Below, one piece after another: positions 21,187-30,243 of a DNA stretch of 64,000 nt. Position numbers and translations under genes: made by a program. The notes beneath the pieces are model-generated. The model saw nothing but the letters and a program-made list of their open reading frames with translations. It was not told where the DNA came from and made no database searches. Every line of letters begins with the position of its first letter. Position 1 is the first letter of the stretch. Source of the stretch: Pseudomonas extremaustralis (GTDB lineage Bacteria; Pseudomonadota; Gammaproteobacteria; Pseudomonadales; Pseudomonadaceae). Where the stretch lies: contig NZ_LT629689.1 in assembly GCF_900102035.1 (NCBI RefSeq), positions 4,200,001 through 4,264,000 on the forward strand. The letters are read 5' to 3'.

Positions 21187-21228
21187 AAAAAAGAAAAAGC
21201 CCCGGGCAACCGCAGGCCAATCCCTGGG
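21187..21228 (-). terminator. Terminator downstream of cobJ
   Basis: Read on the minus strand: CCCAGGG, a 15-base loop, CCCGGGG, then CTTTTTCTTTTTT. The stem is seven pairs with one mismatch. It lies 36 bases past the cobJ stop and closes the cobG-H-I-J unit. Confidence 0.7.
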
Positions 21229-21263
21229 TCACGCGGAGCTTTCCGGCCGCTGCCTGTGCGTTT

Positions 21264-22901
21264 TCAGCCGGCGGGTTTTTCGCCGTACCAGCGCGGTGTG
21301 TACACCCACTCACCGCCACCGGCACGGGGGAACGTGCATGTGGTGGACGAGCCGATCAGCACCATGGTGCGCATGTCCACCTGCTCTGGGGTGAGTTGCC
21401 CCAGGGTGGTGACGCGCAGGGTCTGGCCGGGGCGGCCGACGTCACGACCGAGCACCACTGGCGTGTCAGGTGTACGGTGCCGGGCGACGATCTCCAGGGC
21501 GCGTCCCAGTTGCCATGGCCGCGCACGCGAGATCGGGTTGTAGAACGCCAGGGCCAGGTCGGCCTGGGAGGCGAGGTCCAGGCGCGTTTCGATGATCGAC
21601 CACGGCTTGAGGTTGTCCGACAGCGACATCACGCAGAAGTCATGCCCCAACGGCGCACCGGCCTGGGCCGCGGTGGCCAGGGACGCCGAGACACCCGGCA
21701 GGATCTGCAGCTCGACCTGATGCCATGCCGGCTCGCTGGATTCGTGCAACGCCTCGATCACCGCCGCGGCCATGGCGAACACGCCGGGGTCGCCGGACGA
21801 CACCACCACCACCGAACGCCCAAGGGCTGCCAGCTCGAACGCGTGACGGGCGCGCTGCATCTCTTCGCGGTTATCGGTGCAGTGCTGCACTTGATCGTCG
21901 CGGAACGGCCCGGCCATGCGCACATAGGTTTCATAGCCCAGCACATCGGTGCAACGCGCCAACTCGGCCTTCACCGCCGGCACCATCAAGTCGGCGGCGC
22001 CAGGCCCGAGGCCGATCACCGCGAGGCGGCCACGGGCACGGCCGAGTTGCGACACATCCAACGGTTGCTCGGCCACGCGCAGGGTGATGTCCGCGTCTTG
22101 CTCCACCTGGGCGAATCGCAGCGGCACGCCCAACGCCAGCGCCGCCTCGTGCAACGACGCGTCGGCCATGTGCGTGTCGCTGGCCAACAGACAGGCCAGG
22201 GATTGCACGGCAAGGCCCGCGTCGTGCAACGCCGTGCGTACCCGCGCAGCCAACTGCGCACCCGGCTTGCAGGTAGCGCACACGGTCTTCGGATAGATCA
22301 GCAACTCGTTGGCGGCGGGCACACGCTCGGCACTGCTCACGTGAATCGCTAAATGCGCTTGCTGGTCCTGGGGCAAATTCGCTTGGTCCAACCACGGCGC
22401 CGCCCCTTCGATGCGCACGGGTTCGCCGGCCAGCAGGTCGGAGACAAAGCGCTTGCCCAGCTCCAGATCAGCAAGCACATAGCCCGCCGGCGGGTTGAGC
22501 AGGCACGTGCCGAAACGCAGCTCGCCGCTGGTGGTGATGGCCGCGCGCACATCCAGCGCGGCGGCGATTTCACGCGCCATGCCGTTCACCCCACCCAGGC
22601 CGCCGAGCAACGGCACCACGGCGCTGCCGTCCTCGGCCACGGCCAGCACGGTGGGTTCTTCGCCTTTTTCCAGCAGCAGCGGCGCCAGGGTGCGGATCAC
22701 GATACCGGCCGCACACAGAACGATCAGCGGCGTGCCTTGCTGGTAGAGCTGGCGCAGGGTCGCGCCGAATTCGTTGTAGCTGCGGTCGGCGCCTTCAACC
22801 CGACCGGCCAGGCCATGGATCAGCGCACCGGGGTAAACCTGCTGGATCGTGCGCGCAGTGGCCAGGCTGCCCTGGCCCAGAATGACAATCGCCGGGCTCA
22901 T
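21264..22901 (-). CDS. cobJ: Fused cobalt-precorrin-5A hydrolase (CbiG-like) and precorrin-3B C17-methyltransferase
   Basis: Cobalamin corrin-ring enzyme of 545 residues. Residues 1 to about 280 match the CbiG N- and C-terminal regions (GIVIRTLAPLLLEKGEEPTVLAVAE-type segment; later a CobE-like part with LACLLAS). From about 290 a SAM tetrapyrrole methylase begins (GRLAVIGLGPGAADLM) with VVVVSSGDPGVFAMA and the C-terminal PVVLGRDVGRPGQ. The ring-contracting CobJ activity sits in that half. The ATG at 22901 overlaps the cobI stop (TGATG). This CbiG-CobJ fusion is common in Pseudomonas. Confidence 0.93.
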   Translation of the reverse strand: MSPAIVILGQGSLATARTIQQVYPGALIHGLAGRVEGADRSYNEFGATLRQLYQQGTPLIVLCAAGIVIRTLAPLLLEKGEEPTVLAVAEDGSAVVPLLGGLGGVNGMAREIAAALDVRAAITTSGELRFGTCLLNPPAGYVLADLELGKRFVSDLLAGEPVRIEGAAPWLDQANLPQDQQAHLAIHVSSAERVPAANELLIYPKTVCATCKPGAQLAARVRTALHDAGLAVQSLACLLASDTHMADASLHEAALALGVPLRFAQVEQDADITLRVAEQPLDVSQLGRARGRLAVIGLGPGAADLMVPAVKAELARCTDVLGYETYVRMAGPFRDDQVQHCTDNREEMQRARHAFELAALGRSVVVVSSGDPGVFAMAAAVIEALHESSEPAWHQVELQILPGVSASLATAAQAGAPLGHDFCVMSLSDNLKPWSIIETRLDLASQADLALAFYNPISRARPWQLGRALEIVARHRTPDTPVVLGRDVGRPGQTLRVTTLGQLTPEQVDMRTMVLIGSSTTCTFPRAGGGEWVYTPRWYGEKPAG

Positions 22902-23632
22902 CAACCTTGCCACCGTTCACCGGGCACGATGATCAGCGAGAAGTACGGCGAAGACATCGGTTCCACCTCATCCAGTGGCACGATTTTCTGGTTGCTCATG
23001 GTGGCGCGCTCCACATACAGCGCGCGTTCGGCCAGACCGAGTTCTTCCAGCACCTGGCGCACCTTGGGAAAGTTGCGCCCCAGTTTCATGATCACCGCCG
23101 CATCGGCATCCGCCAGGCGACGCTTGAGGTCGTCATGGGGCAACACGCCGGACAGCACCGACAGGCTCTGGTTGCGATACACCAGCGGCGCACCGAGCAC
23201 CGAGGCGCCGCCGAGCATCGAGCACACGCCGGGGATGACCTGGGCTTCGTAACGCTCGGCCAGACGATCGTGCAGGTACATGTAGGAACCGTAGAAGAAC
23301 GGGTCGCCTTCGCAGATCACCGCCACATCGCGACCGGCGTCCAGGTGCGCGGCCACGTCGAGGCTGGCGCTGTCGTAGAAGTCGCTGATCACTTGCTCGT
23401 AGGACAGCGGCGCCGGCAGGGCTTCGGTGGTCACCGGGTACACCAGCGGCATCAGCGTCTGCTGGGGCACCAGGTGATCCTCAATGATGCCGAAGGCATT
23501 GCCCTTCTTGCCCTTGGCCACGAAGTACGCCACCACCGGCGATTCGCGCAGCAGGCGCAGGGCCTTGAGGGTAATCAGTTCGGGGTCGCCGGGGCCCACG
23601 CCCAGGCCGATCAAACGTCCGCGTGCCGGCAT
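22901..23632 (-). CDS. cobI: Precorrin-2 C20-methyltransferase
   Basis: Methylates precorrin-2 at C20 to give precorrin-3A. 243 residues: the SAM methylase fold opens with [21 protein letters not shown], followed by [20 protein letters not shown] and [18 protein letters not shown], all typical of CobI/CbiL. The start ATG at 23632 overlaps the cobH stop (TAATG). The open frame extends further upstream but only as the antisense-like shadow of cobH. Confidence 0.95.
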   Translation of the reverse strand: MPARGRLIGLGVGPGDPELITLKALRLLRESPVVAYFVAKGKKGNAFGIIEDHLVPQQTLMPLVYPVTTEALPAPLSYEQVISDFYDSASLDVAAHLDAGRDVAVICEGDPFFYGSYMYLHDRLAERYEAQVIPGVCSMLGGASVLGAPLVYRNQSLSVLSGVLPHDDLKRRLADADAAVIMKLGRNFPKVRQVLEELGLAERALYVERATMSNQKIVPLDEVEPMSSPYFSLIIVPGERWQG

Positions 23633-24258
23633 TATTCGACCTCCGTGGCAAGGGCGTTGACGGCAGCGGCGGCCATCGCGCTGCCGCCCAGACGGCCCTG
23701 CATGATCACGAACGGCACGCCACGGCTGTCGGCGGCCAGCATCGCCTTGGATTCGGCGGCGCCGACGAAACCCACCGGGAAGCCGAGGATCAATGCCGGC
23801 TTCGGTGCGCCGGCGTCGAGCATTTCCAGCAGGTAGAACAAGGCGGTGGGCGCGTTGCCGATCACCACCACGCTGCCTTCCAGGTGCGGGCGCCACAGTT
23901 CCAGGGCGGCGGCGGAACGGGTGTTGCCCAACTCACGCGCCAGCTCGGGCACGCGCTCGTCGCGCAGGGTGCAGATCACGGCGTTATTGGCCGGCAGGCG
24001 CGCGCGGGTCACGCCTTCGGAAACCATCCGCGCATCGCACAGGATCGGCGCGCCGGCAGCCAGCGCCGCACGCCCGGCCTTGCCCGCGCCCTCGGAAAAC
24101 TGCAGGCCGTCGACAGCCTCGACCATGCCGCACGCATGAATCACCCGCACCGCGAGTTTTTCCAGGTCGGCCGGAATGCGTGCCAACTTGGCTTCCGCGC
24201 GAATAATGGCGAAGGAGTTGCGATAGATCTCCTGACCGTCGCGGATGTAATCAATCAT
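23632..24258 (-). CDS. cobH: Precorrin-8X methylmutase
   Basis: Moves the C11 methyl group to C12 to form hydrogenobyrinate. 208 residues. Motifs: [16 protein letters not shown] with the region around the catalytic His in [20 protein letters not shown], and [14 protein letters not shown]. The ATG at 24258 lies inside the end of cobG (8-base overlap), and the stop overlaps cobI, so G-H-I-J are one tightly coupled unit. Confidence 0.95.
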   Translation of the reverse strand: MIDYIRDGQEIYRNSFAIIRAEAKLARIPADLEKLAVRVIHACGMVEAVDGLQFSEGAGKAGRAALAAGAPILCDARMVSEGVTRARLPANNAVICTLRDERVPELARELGNTRSAAALELWRPHLEGSVVVIGNAPTALFYLLEMLDAGAPKPALILGFPVGFVGAAESKAMLAADSRGVPFVIMQGRLGGSAMAAAAVNALATEVE

Positions 24259-25540
24259 CGGTGTTGCTCCGTGGGTGAGCGCGCAGCAGGGCGCTCGCCG
24301 CTTCAATGGAAAGGGTGCGCGCGTGCAGCCGGCCGAAACCTGGGTGGGCTGCGTCGCGAAAATAGACGTCGTAGTGGCCGGGGCTCACCGCCAGCAACGT
24401 GACCGGCGCCACATGCGCGGCGGCGCAGGAGCGCGGGCAGCCGGACAGGTGCACGGCACGGCCCGGTTGCAGGGCGGCCAGTTGCAGCGCATCGGCCTTG
24501 GTGTCGGCCAGGGCTTTGCCGCAACCGCTGGAGCCGGTGCAGGCGATCAGGTGCGCCAGGGGCTGGTCGCTGGAACAGAGGAAGCCCAACTGCGCGAGCC
24601 CGTCGGTGACAGCATCCGGGCGGTTGACGTTGGGCAGCAACACGCCCTGCCAGGGGGTGAAACGCAACGTACCGTCGCCGTACTCACTGGCCAACCGCGC
24701 CGCGCCGCGCAGCATATGCGCATCCAATCGACCGAGGGGCGCGAGGGCGGCGACGTAGACCTGATCCGGCTGGCGCTGTGGATAACGTCCCAGGTGCAGC
24801 GCAGCGCCACTGGCCGGGCGTTTGAAGCCATCCGCCGGCAGCAGCGGCAGGTTCAGGCCGTTCAGGAAGTTATCCACAGCCAGGTGGCGCATGCGGGTTT
24901 GCGTCGGGGTCGCCAGGTCGAGAAACCGCTCCAACACGGCGACGACCAAGGCGTGGCCCTGGGCCAAAGGCACGGCCGCCAGGGGGGCATCCCCCCCTGG
25001 GCAGCCAGCGAGACCGAACGCAAGCAGCGTCTCGCCGTTCTTTTCAAATGCCGACAGCCACAGGTCATGGTGATGCTCAAGCATCGCCAGGGCCTCACCG
25101 CCGTCCAGTTGTACGGCGAACTTGGCCGACAGCGCATGAAAGCGCGACGTATTGTCCAGCGTGGCGAGGATCTGCGCGGCCAGCGGGCGGGTGTCGAACA
25201 GCATCTGCGGGTCGATGCCGGCGCTGGGGCTGAGCATCAGGTTGCGGACGTCGTCACCGCCCGCGTTGCTGGGGCCCAGGCCGGCGGCCAGGAGCCGTGC
25301 GATCAAGGCGTCCTGCTCGGCGCCGATCCCGCGGATCTGCAGGTTGGCGCGGTTGGTCGCCTCGATCACCCCGCCGGCATAGGCCTGGGCCGCGTCCGCC
25401 ACGGCGTTGGCTTGTGCGGCGCTGATCGAGCCGCCCGCCAGTTTGATCCGGCAAATGCCGCCGTCCAGCGCCTGGACGATACGCAGCAACCCCGGACAAG
25501 CCGAGGGGCGCAAGGTATTCAGAGCGGGCGTTAGGTTCAC
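24251..25540 (-). CDS. cobG: Precorrin-3B synthase
   Basis: Oxygen-dependent monooxygenase of the aerobic B12 route, related to sulfite/nitrite reductases. 429 residues from the GTG at 25540. Four cysteines for a 4Fe-4S cluster are visible near the C terminus: CTGSSGC and, 30 residues on, CPRSC. The conserved part begins LRPSACPGLLRIVQALDGG. An ATG at 25597 would add 19 residues but leave only 38 bases to the divergent cobL, so I prefer the GTG. Presence of cobG points to the aerobic pathway. Confidence 0.9.
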   Translation of the reverse strand: MNLTPALNTLRPSACPGLLRIVQALDGGICRIKLAGGSISAAQANAVADAAQAYAGGVIEATNRANLQIRGIGAEQDALIARLLAAGLGPSNAGGDDVRNLMLSPSAGIDPQMLFDTRPLAAQILATLDNTSRFHALSAKFAVQLDGGEALAMLEHHHDLWLSAFEKNGETLLAFGLAGCPGGDAPLAAVPLAQGHALVVAVLERFLDLATPTQTRMRHLAVDNFLNGLNLPLLPADGFKRPASGAALHLGRYPQRQPDQVYVAALAPLGRLDAHMLRGAARLASEYGDGTLRFTPWQGVLLPNVNRPDAVTDGLAQLGFLCSSDQPLAHLIACTGSSGCGKALADTKADALQLAALQPGRAVHLSGCPRSCAAAHVAPVTLLAVSPGHYDVYFRDAAHPGFGRLHARTLSIEAASALLRAHPRSNTDD

Positions 25541-25635
25541 GGGGCTACCGGTTGGCGGGTCAAGGCGCGGTATTATGCCTGCTTTGTCCGGCGGCATGAA
25601 AAGCCTGCCCGTCGGATGTCGCTCAAGGAATCCAT

Positions 25636-26841
25636 ATGTCGCCCTGGCTGACGGTTGTAGGCATCGGTGAAGACGGCTTCAAGGGCCTGGGCAGAAATGC
25701 CCGGCATGCCCTGTTGCGCGCCTCGCGGATCATAGGTGGCCAACGCCAGTTGGACCTGTTGCCGCTGTGCATTGGTGGTGAGCGCCAGGTGTGGCCGAGC
25801 CCGTTTTCCCTGGAGCCGGTATTGGCGCGGCGCGGTGAACCGGTGTGCGTGCTGGCCAGCGGCGATCCGATGTTCTATGGCGTCGGTGCCAGTTTGGCGC
25901 GGCAAGTGGCGGCTGAAGAGCTGCTGATTTTGCCCGCGCCTTCGTCGGTGTCGTTGGCGGCGGCGCGCCTGGGCTGGCCGTTGCAGGACGTGGTGAGCTT
26001 GTCCGTGGTGGCCCGGCCCCTCGCGGCGCTCAATGCCCATCTGGCCAGCGGCGTGCGCTTGTTGGTGTTGAGCAATGACGGCGGCAGCCCGGCGTTGATC
26101 GCAGCGTTGTTGACGGCGTCGGGGTTTGGGCCGAGCCGGTTGACGGTGTTCGAACACCTGGGCGGCGCCCATGAGCGGCGGATCGACGGATTGGCGGATG
26201 ATTGGCAGCACGCGAGTGTCGCCGATTTGAATCTGGTCGCCATCGACTGCCGGGCCGCCCACGATACTCCCCGCTTGTCGCGCCTGGCCGGACTGCCGGA
26301 TTCCGCCTTCCAGCACGACGGCCAACTGACCAAGCGCGACGTGCGCGCCATGACCCTCGCGCGCCTGGCGCCGATGCCCGGCGAACTGCTGTGGGACGTG
26401 GGCGCGGGCAGCGGCTCCATCGGCATCGAATGGATGCGCGCGCACCCCAGCTGCCGCGCCCTGGCGATTGAAGCCGATGCAGGGCGCCAAGGCCTGATCG
26501 AACACAACCGCGACGCCCTCGGCGTGCCCGGTTTGCAACTGATTCGCGGCAGCGCACCCCACGCCTTGAACGGCCTCGAGACACCGGACGCCATCTTCAT
26601 CGGCGGCGGCGTGACCCGCGACGGCGTGCTCGACACCTGCTGGCAGCACCTGCGCCCCGGCGGCCGCCTCGTCGCCAATGCCGTGACCCTGCAAAGCGAA
26701 ATGACCTTGATGAACTGGCGCGCCGAGCATGGCGGCGAACTGACCCGAATCCACGTGGCCCAGGCGCAGCCGTTGGGCGAATTCGACACCTGGCGCCAGG
26801 CGTTGCCGATCACCTTGCTTGAGGTGGTGAAGCCGCGATGA
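25636..26841 (+). CDS. cobL: Precorrin-6Y C5,15-methyltransferase (decarboxylating)
   Basis: Two-domain enzyme of 401 residues. The N-terminal SAM methylase (CbiE-like, [29 protein letters not shown]) methylates C5. The C-terminal Rossmann methyltransferase (CbiT-like, [20 protein letters not shown]) methylates C15 and removes the acetate carboxyl. It is divergent from cobG and overlaps cobK by four bases (ATGA). Confidence 0.95.
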   Translation: MSPWLTVVGIGEDGFKGLGRNARHALLRASRIIGGQRQLDLLPLCIGGERQVWPSPFSLEPVLARRGEPVCVLASGDPMFYGVGASLARQVAAEELLILPAPSSVSLAAARLGWPLQDVVSLSVVARPLAALNAHLASGVRLLVLSNDGGSPALIAALLTASGFGPSRLTVFEHLGGAHERRIDGLADDWQHASVADLNLVAIDCRAAHDTPRLSRLAGLPDSAFQHDGQLTKRDVRAMTLARLAPMPGELLWDVGAGSGSIGIEWMRAHPSCRALAIEADAGRQGLIEHNRDALGVPGLQLIRGSAPHALNGLETPDAIFIGGGVTRDGVLDTCWQHLRPGGRLVANAVTLQSEMTLMNWRAEHGGELTRIHVAQAQPLGEFDTWRQALPITLLEVVKPR

Positions 26842-27563
26842 AACGTATCCTGCTGCTCGGCGGTGTGACTGAAGCACTGGCCATTGCGCGAACACTGGGC
26901 CCAGAGCATATCTACAGCCTCGCCGGCGTAGGTCGCGTGCCCACGGATCTCACGTGCCAGGTGCGCGTGGGTGGCTACGGTGGCGTTGAAGGCTTGGCGC
27001 AATTCGTTCGCGATGAACACATCAGCCTGATCCTCGACGCGACCCATCCCTATGCGGCGCAAATCAGCCGCAATGCCGCCGACGCTGCAAGGGCGTGTGG
27101 CGTGCCGTGCTGGGCGTTGCGCCGACCGGCGTGGCAGCCGCAGGCCGGGGATGACTGGCGTGAAGTGAATGACTGGGCCGAGCTGATCGCCGCGCTGAAA
27201 CCCTTCAAGCGCCCGCTGTTCACCCTGGGCCGCGAGCCGTTGCAGCACCTTGATGAAATCCCCACCGAGCAGTTCTGGACCTTGCGCGCGCTGGATGTGT
27301 ATCCGGGGAATGAGCGTTGTGAAGTGATCGGCGCGCGTGGGCCGTTTTTGATTGAGGACGAGCGCGCGTTGTTTGATCGGCGGGGGATTGATGTGCTGAT
27401 CAGCAAGAACAGCGGCAGCACGGCCACCGAGCCGAAGCTGGAAGTGGCGCGTGAACGGGGGGTGCCGGTGTTGGTGTTGAAAAGGCCGGTGTTGGCTCAA
27501 GTGGATCGTGAATTCTTGTCGCCTGAAGAAACACTCATCGCGTTGGCAAATTTCATTCGATAG
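26838..27563 (+). CDS. cobK: Precorrin-6A reductase
   Basis: NADPH-dependent reduction of the corrin macrocycle before CobL acts. 241 residues with the CobK/CbiJ pattern: [36 protein letters not shown], and the C-terminal [20 protein letters not shown]. Translationally coupled to cobL. No further cobalamin gene follows. Confidence 0.93.
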   Translation: MKRILLLGGVTEALAIARTLGPEHIYSLAGVGRVPTDLTCQVRVGGYGGVEGLAQFVRDEHISLILDATHPYAAQISRNAADAARACGVPCWALRRPAWQPQAGDDWREVNDWAELIAALKPFKRPLFTLGREPLQHLDEIPTEQFWTLRALDVYPGNERCEVIGARGPFLIEDERALFDRRGIDVLISKNSGSTATEPKLEVARERGVPVLVLKRPVLAQVDREFLSPEETLIALANFIR

Positions 27564-27690
27564 ATCAGGATCACTCGCCAAACCCTGGCAAACCTATTTG
27601 TAACTTCAAGGGACGGCGATGAACCCACAACACGAAGTGCTAAACTCCAGCAACCGTTTACTCCAGACTCAACTTTCTTCGGGAACTGAC

Positions 27691-27969
27691 ATGATTGAAG
27701 TCAAAGAAGCCGTCCAAGTTGCCAAGGCCGCTGCAAATGATTTTCTCGGGGCGGAAATGACCTTGGAAGATTTGATGCTTGAGGAAGTAGAGTTAAACCC
27801 CAACAACAAAACCTGGGTAATAACACTGGGCTTTAATGTTCCGAACCCGAACAAATATGAGCGACTCGGCACCGTTTTAGCCGGGCAAATTCAGACGAGA
27901 AAATACAAAACATTCATCATTGACTCGGAAACTGGCGAGTTCCGCTCCATGAAGATCCGCGAAGTATGA
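27691..27969 (+). CDS. Small hypothetical protein upstream of a PIN-like gene
   Basis: 92 residues from the ATG at 27691 (MIEVKEAVQVAKAAAND). An ATG at 27619 with a stronger ribosome site (AAGGGA, 7 bases) would add 24 residues, so the start is open. The layout, an N-terminal helix with AKAAAND, then strands (VELNPNNKTWVITLGFNV) and a C-terminal FIIDSETGEFRSMKIREV, resembles a PepSY-like fold. I infer that by pattern only. It overlaps the next gene by four bases. Base composition is visibly lower in GC than the flanking cob genes. Confidence 0.72.
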   Translation: MIEVKEAVQVAKAAANDFLGAEMTLEDLMLEEVELNPNNKTWVITLGFNVPNPNKYERLGTVLAGQIQTRKYKTFIIDSETGEFRSMKIREV

Positions 27970-28454
27970 TAGATGCCCACATCAAGAAATATCGAACAAA
28001 AGGCATCATCGTCGACACTAACTTGCTCCTGCTGGCGCTGATCGGCGGAACATCCAGCATCGTAGAGTTCAAAAGGACAAGGGGCTACACCGCGCAAGAC
28101 TACCAACTTCTGCTCAACGTAATGGATCAGTTTGAAAAGCTTATTTCGACCCCTCATATTCTCGCGGAGGTCAGCAACCTGACCAATGGGCTTTATGGAA
28201 GCCAACTGTTCGATTTCTACGCAACATTGAAACACTCACTCTCAAGCCTCATTGAGATTCATAGCCCGGCCCTGCATATAAGCCGCGACTATGAACTGTC
28301 ACCCTACGGCCTGACCGACGTCGGTATTATCGCCACAGCAAAAAACAACTATCTGGTTTTGACCGATGACCTCAGAGTCGCTGGGTTTGCTCATCAGCAC
28401 TGCGTAGATGTCGTGAACTTCAATCACATACGGGAAGCAAGCTGGGAAGCCTGA
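27966..28454 (+). CDS. PIN-like domain protein
   Basis: 162 residues. Spaced acidic positions fit a PIN nuclease: GIIVDTNLLLLALIGG (first Asp at about 17), ILAEVSNL, GLTDVGIIATAKNN, and VLTDDLRVAG. If active it would be a metal-dependent RNase. It overlaps the small gene upstream (ATGA), forming a two-gene unit. The length is somewhat greater than that of a VapC toxin (about 130), and the partner does not look like a VapB-type DNA-binding antitoxin, so a classical toxin-antitoxin pair is not assured. Lower GC than neighbours suggests acquisition by transfer. Confidence 0.75.
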   Translation: MIDAHIKKYRTKGIIVDTNLLLLALIGGTSSIVEFKRTRGYTAQDYQLLLNVMDQFEKLISTPHILAEVSNLTNGLYGSQLFDFYATLKHSLSSLIEIHSPALHISRDYELSPYGLTDVGIIATAKNNYLVLTDDLRVAGFAHQHCVDVVNFNHIREASWEA

Positions 28455-28494
28455 AGCGTTGCCCCCCGGCTTGCTAACCCCTTTGGTGGCGTTG

Positions 28495-28746
28495 TCAGTT
28501 GCTCGCGGCTGCAGCCTGTCCTACCTCCTCATGCACCCGATCAGCCAACAACTGCGCCAGCTCGATCAACTGCGCAACACCCAGCAACTCTTCTCGTTTC
28601 GTTCCTTCCAGATCAAAGGCCAGGTCGCAGCTCAGCGCATTGGCCGAGGCGAGTGTTTCGCGGAGGTTGACCAGCAGGTCTTCGGTGTCGATGCCATCGG
28701 ACACGGTGAACAGCCGGACGGGGGGATTGGGGGTGGGTTTAATCAT
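28495..28746 (-). CDS. DUF6124 family protein
   Basis: 83 residues, no known function. Members are multicopy in fluorescent Pseudomonas and start MIKPTPNPP, as here. The core LFTVSDGIDTEDLLVNLRET and an SDLAFELEG-like segment (CDLAFDLEGTKREE) are present. AGGAG lies 7 bases before the ATG at 28746. A structured leader with a UUCG-type hairpin and a 9-bp inverted repeat precedes it. It is a single-gene unit. Confidence 0.82.
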   Translation of the reverse strand: MIKPTPNPPVRLFTVSDGIDTEDLLVNLRETLASANALSCDLAFDLEGTKREELLGVAQLIELAQLLADRVHEEVGQAAAASN

Positions 28747-28770
28747 TGTGGGGCTCCTTAATCTAAGTGG

Positions 28771-28870
28771 AGCTGCCACTGATCGCCGCGACGCGATTGG
28801 GGGGTGGCAGCTGTACGCAGGTTCGCGGACCGGAGATCAAGGAAGCCGGCATACCCGAAGGTATCCCGCG
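28771..28870 (-). promoter_or_regulatory. Structured leader upstream of the DUF6124 gene
   Basis: Read on the minus strand, GGGATACC-TTCG-GGTATGCC forms a hairpin with a stable tetraloop (28848-28868). It is followed by GTGGCAGCT/AGCTGCCAC inverted copies (28804-28812 and 28771-28779, perfect 9 bp, 24-base spacer), ending about 25 bases before the start codon. I recall very similar leaders before other genes of this family in Pseudomonas. What the structure senses is unknown. Confidence 0.5.
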
Positions 28871-29061
28871 CACAGCCACCATAGCGCCGCACAGTAGACG
28901 ATAAAAAAGCGTCAACTTAAAGCAGGCCATGCTCAATCAATCCGGGCCGCGACGCCCGACCGCTACATTTGCAGCGGTGTACGGAGACTAGGGACCGAGT
29001 GTCCTAGGGGCAACCTCAAATCCTTGTCGGAAGTTTCTGTGGAACTACCTCGTATTCGGAC

Positions 29062-29151
29062 TGTGGGAGGGGGCTTGCTCCCGATTGCGGAGTGTCGGTC
29101 ACTGATCGGTTGGCTGATCCACCGCAATCGGGAGCAAGCCCCCTCCCACAT
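29062..29151. repeat. REPIN
   Basis: Near-consensus arms TGTGGGAGGGGGCTTGCTCC and inverse around a spacer. It sits in the 560-base gene-free gap 28747-29306. The rest of that gap (28871-29061 and 29152-29306) shows nothing I can name. Confidence 0.92.
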
Positions 29152-29306
29152 TTGACCGGTGTTGCCTCGAAGATCGGCATCCCCTCAATTCCCCGTCTAT
29201 CCTCAAACCCAGCACTGCGACACCAAACCACACCGCCCCTTTTTACTTATCCCCCCCGATCAGGCTAAATACGCCCCTGATCGTTTAACCCTACGGATTG
29301 TCCGCC

Positions 29307-29702
29307 ATGGCCCGTCAACGCTTTGCAATTGCCTGGATCGCCTGCCTTGCAGTGCTGTTCAATGCGTTTGCCATGCCGTTGGCAGGTGCGATGCAGCAGT
29401 CCCAGGACCCTGTGCAGCAATTGCTGTGGGGCGGTTTTTGTTCGGCCAATGGCGCCAGCCTGAAGACGATTGCCCTGGGCAAGCTGGACATTCCGGCGCC
29501 GCAGCAGGACGAGCATTCCACCATGCAGCATTGCTGGTGCTGCTCGGGTTCGCCGTCGCTGGTGGCGTTGCCGGGGCATGTGCCGCAGTTGTACGTGACG
29601 CGTTTCGATGCGTTCCAGAGTCTGCCGCCTCCTTCATTGGCGTCCCCGACACCGCGCCAGCAATGGCCGAGCCTCAACCCCCGCGCCTCTCCAACGGTCT
29701 GA
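29307..29702 (+). CDS. DUF2946 family protein, first copy
   Basis: 131 residues with an N-terminal membrane segment or signal (IAWIACLAVLFNAFAMPLAGA). Further on it has HCWCCSGSP, the cysteine cluster of DUF2946, a family found next to copper-handling genes. Probably membrane or periplasmic; binding of copper through the cysteines is an inference. It is the first gene of a five-gene copper cluster on the plus strand, 48 bases before the PCu(A)C gene. Confidence 0.8.
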   Translation: MARQRFAIAWIACLAVLFNAFAMPLAGAMQQSQDPVQQLLWGGFCSANGASLKTIALGKLDIPAPQQDEHSTMQHCWCCSGSPSLVALPGHVPQLYVTRFDAFQSLPPPSLASPTPRQQWPSLNPRASPTV

Positions 29703-29750
29703 TGTTTCTTCGCAAGTGAACTGCGTTTAGAACCGTTCTGGAGAACTGCC

Positions 29751-30233
29751 ATGCTCAAATCTTCCCTGCTTCTGGCCGCGTTGCTGCTGCCGGTGTTCAG
29801 TGCTGCCAATGCCACCGACTACAAGGCCGGCGACCTGTTGGTCAGCGATCCCTGGTCCCAGGAGTTGCCGCCCAACGCGCCCACCGTCGCGGCGTATTTC
29901 GTGATCCATAACACCGGTGCGACCCCCGACCGCCTGCTCAGTGCCGAAACGCCGGTGGCGGACAAAGCCGAGCTGCATGAGCATGTGATGCAAGGCGCGC
30001 TGATGAAGATGCAGCAAGTGCCCAGCGTGGCCGTGCCGGCCAAGGGTGACCTGACCTTCGCGCCCATGGCTTATCACGTGATGTTGCTGGGGCTCAAAGA
30101 CCGCAGCGTGCTGGCCGATGGCAAACAGTTCCCCCTGACCCTGACGTTTGAAAAAGCCGGCAAGGTGCAAGTGGATGTGTCGGTGCAGAAAGCGCCGCCC
30201 ATGACCGGCCACGAGCACATGCACGCTCAGTAA
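29751..30233 (+). CDS. Periplasmic copper chaperone PCu(A)C
   Basis: 160 residues: signal peptide (1-22, cleaved after ANA), then the DUF461 cupredoxin-like fold. The Cu(I) ligands expected for the H(M)X10MX21HXM pattern are visible as ELHEHVM, MKMQQV and YHVM. The C-terminal tail ends GHEHMHAQ. It should deliver copper in the periplasm, for instance towards cytochrome oxidase assembly. It lies between two DUF2946 genes. Confidence 0.9.
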   Translation: MLKSSLLLAALLLPVFSAANATDYKAGDLLVSDPWSQELPPNAPTVAAYFVIHNTGATPDRLLSAETPVADKAELHEHVMQGALMKMQQVPSVAVPAKGDLTFAPMAYHVMLLGLKDRSVLADGKQFPLTLTFEKAGKVQVDVSVQKAPPMTGHEHMHAQ

Positions 30234-30243
30234 GCCAATCTCG

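Noticed and set aside
25541..25635. Cobalamin riboswitch between cobG and cobL
   Set aside because: The gap is too short and no B12-box-like sequence is visible there or before the copper receptor.
27966..28454. Calling the PIN-like gene a VapC toxin with a VapB partner
   Set aside because: The partner has no DNA-binding motif I can see and the PIN protein is longer than VapC; kept as PIN-like only.
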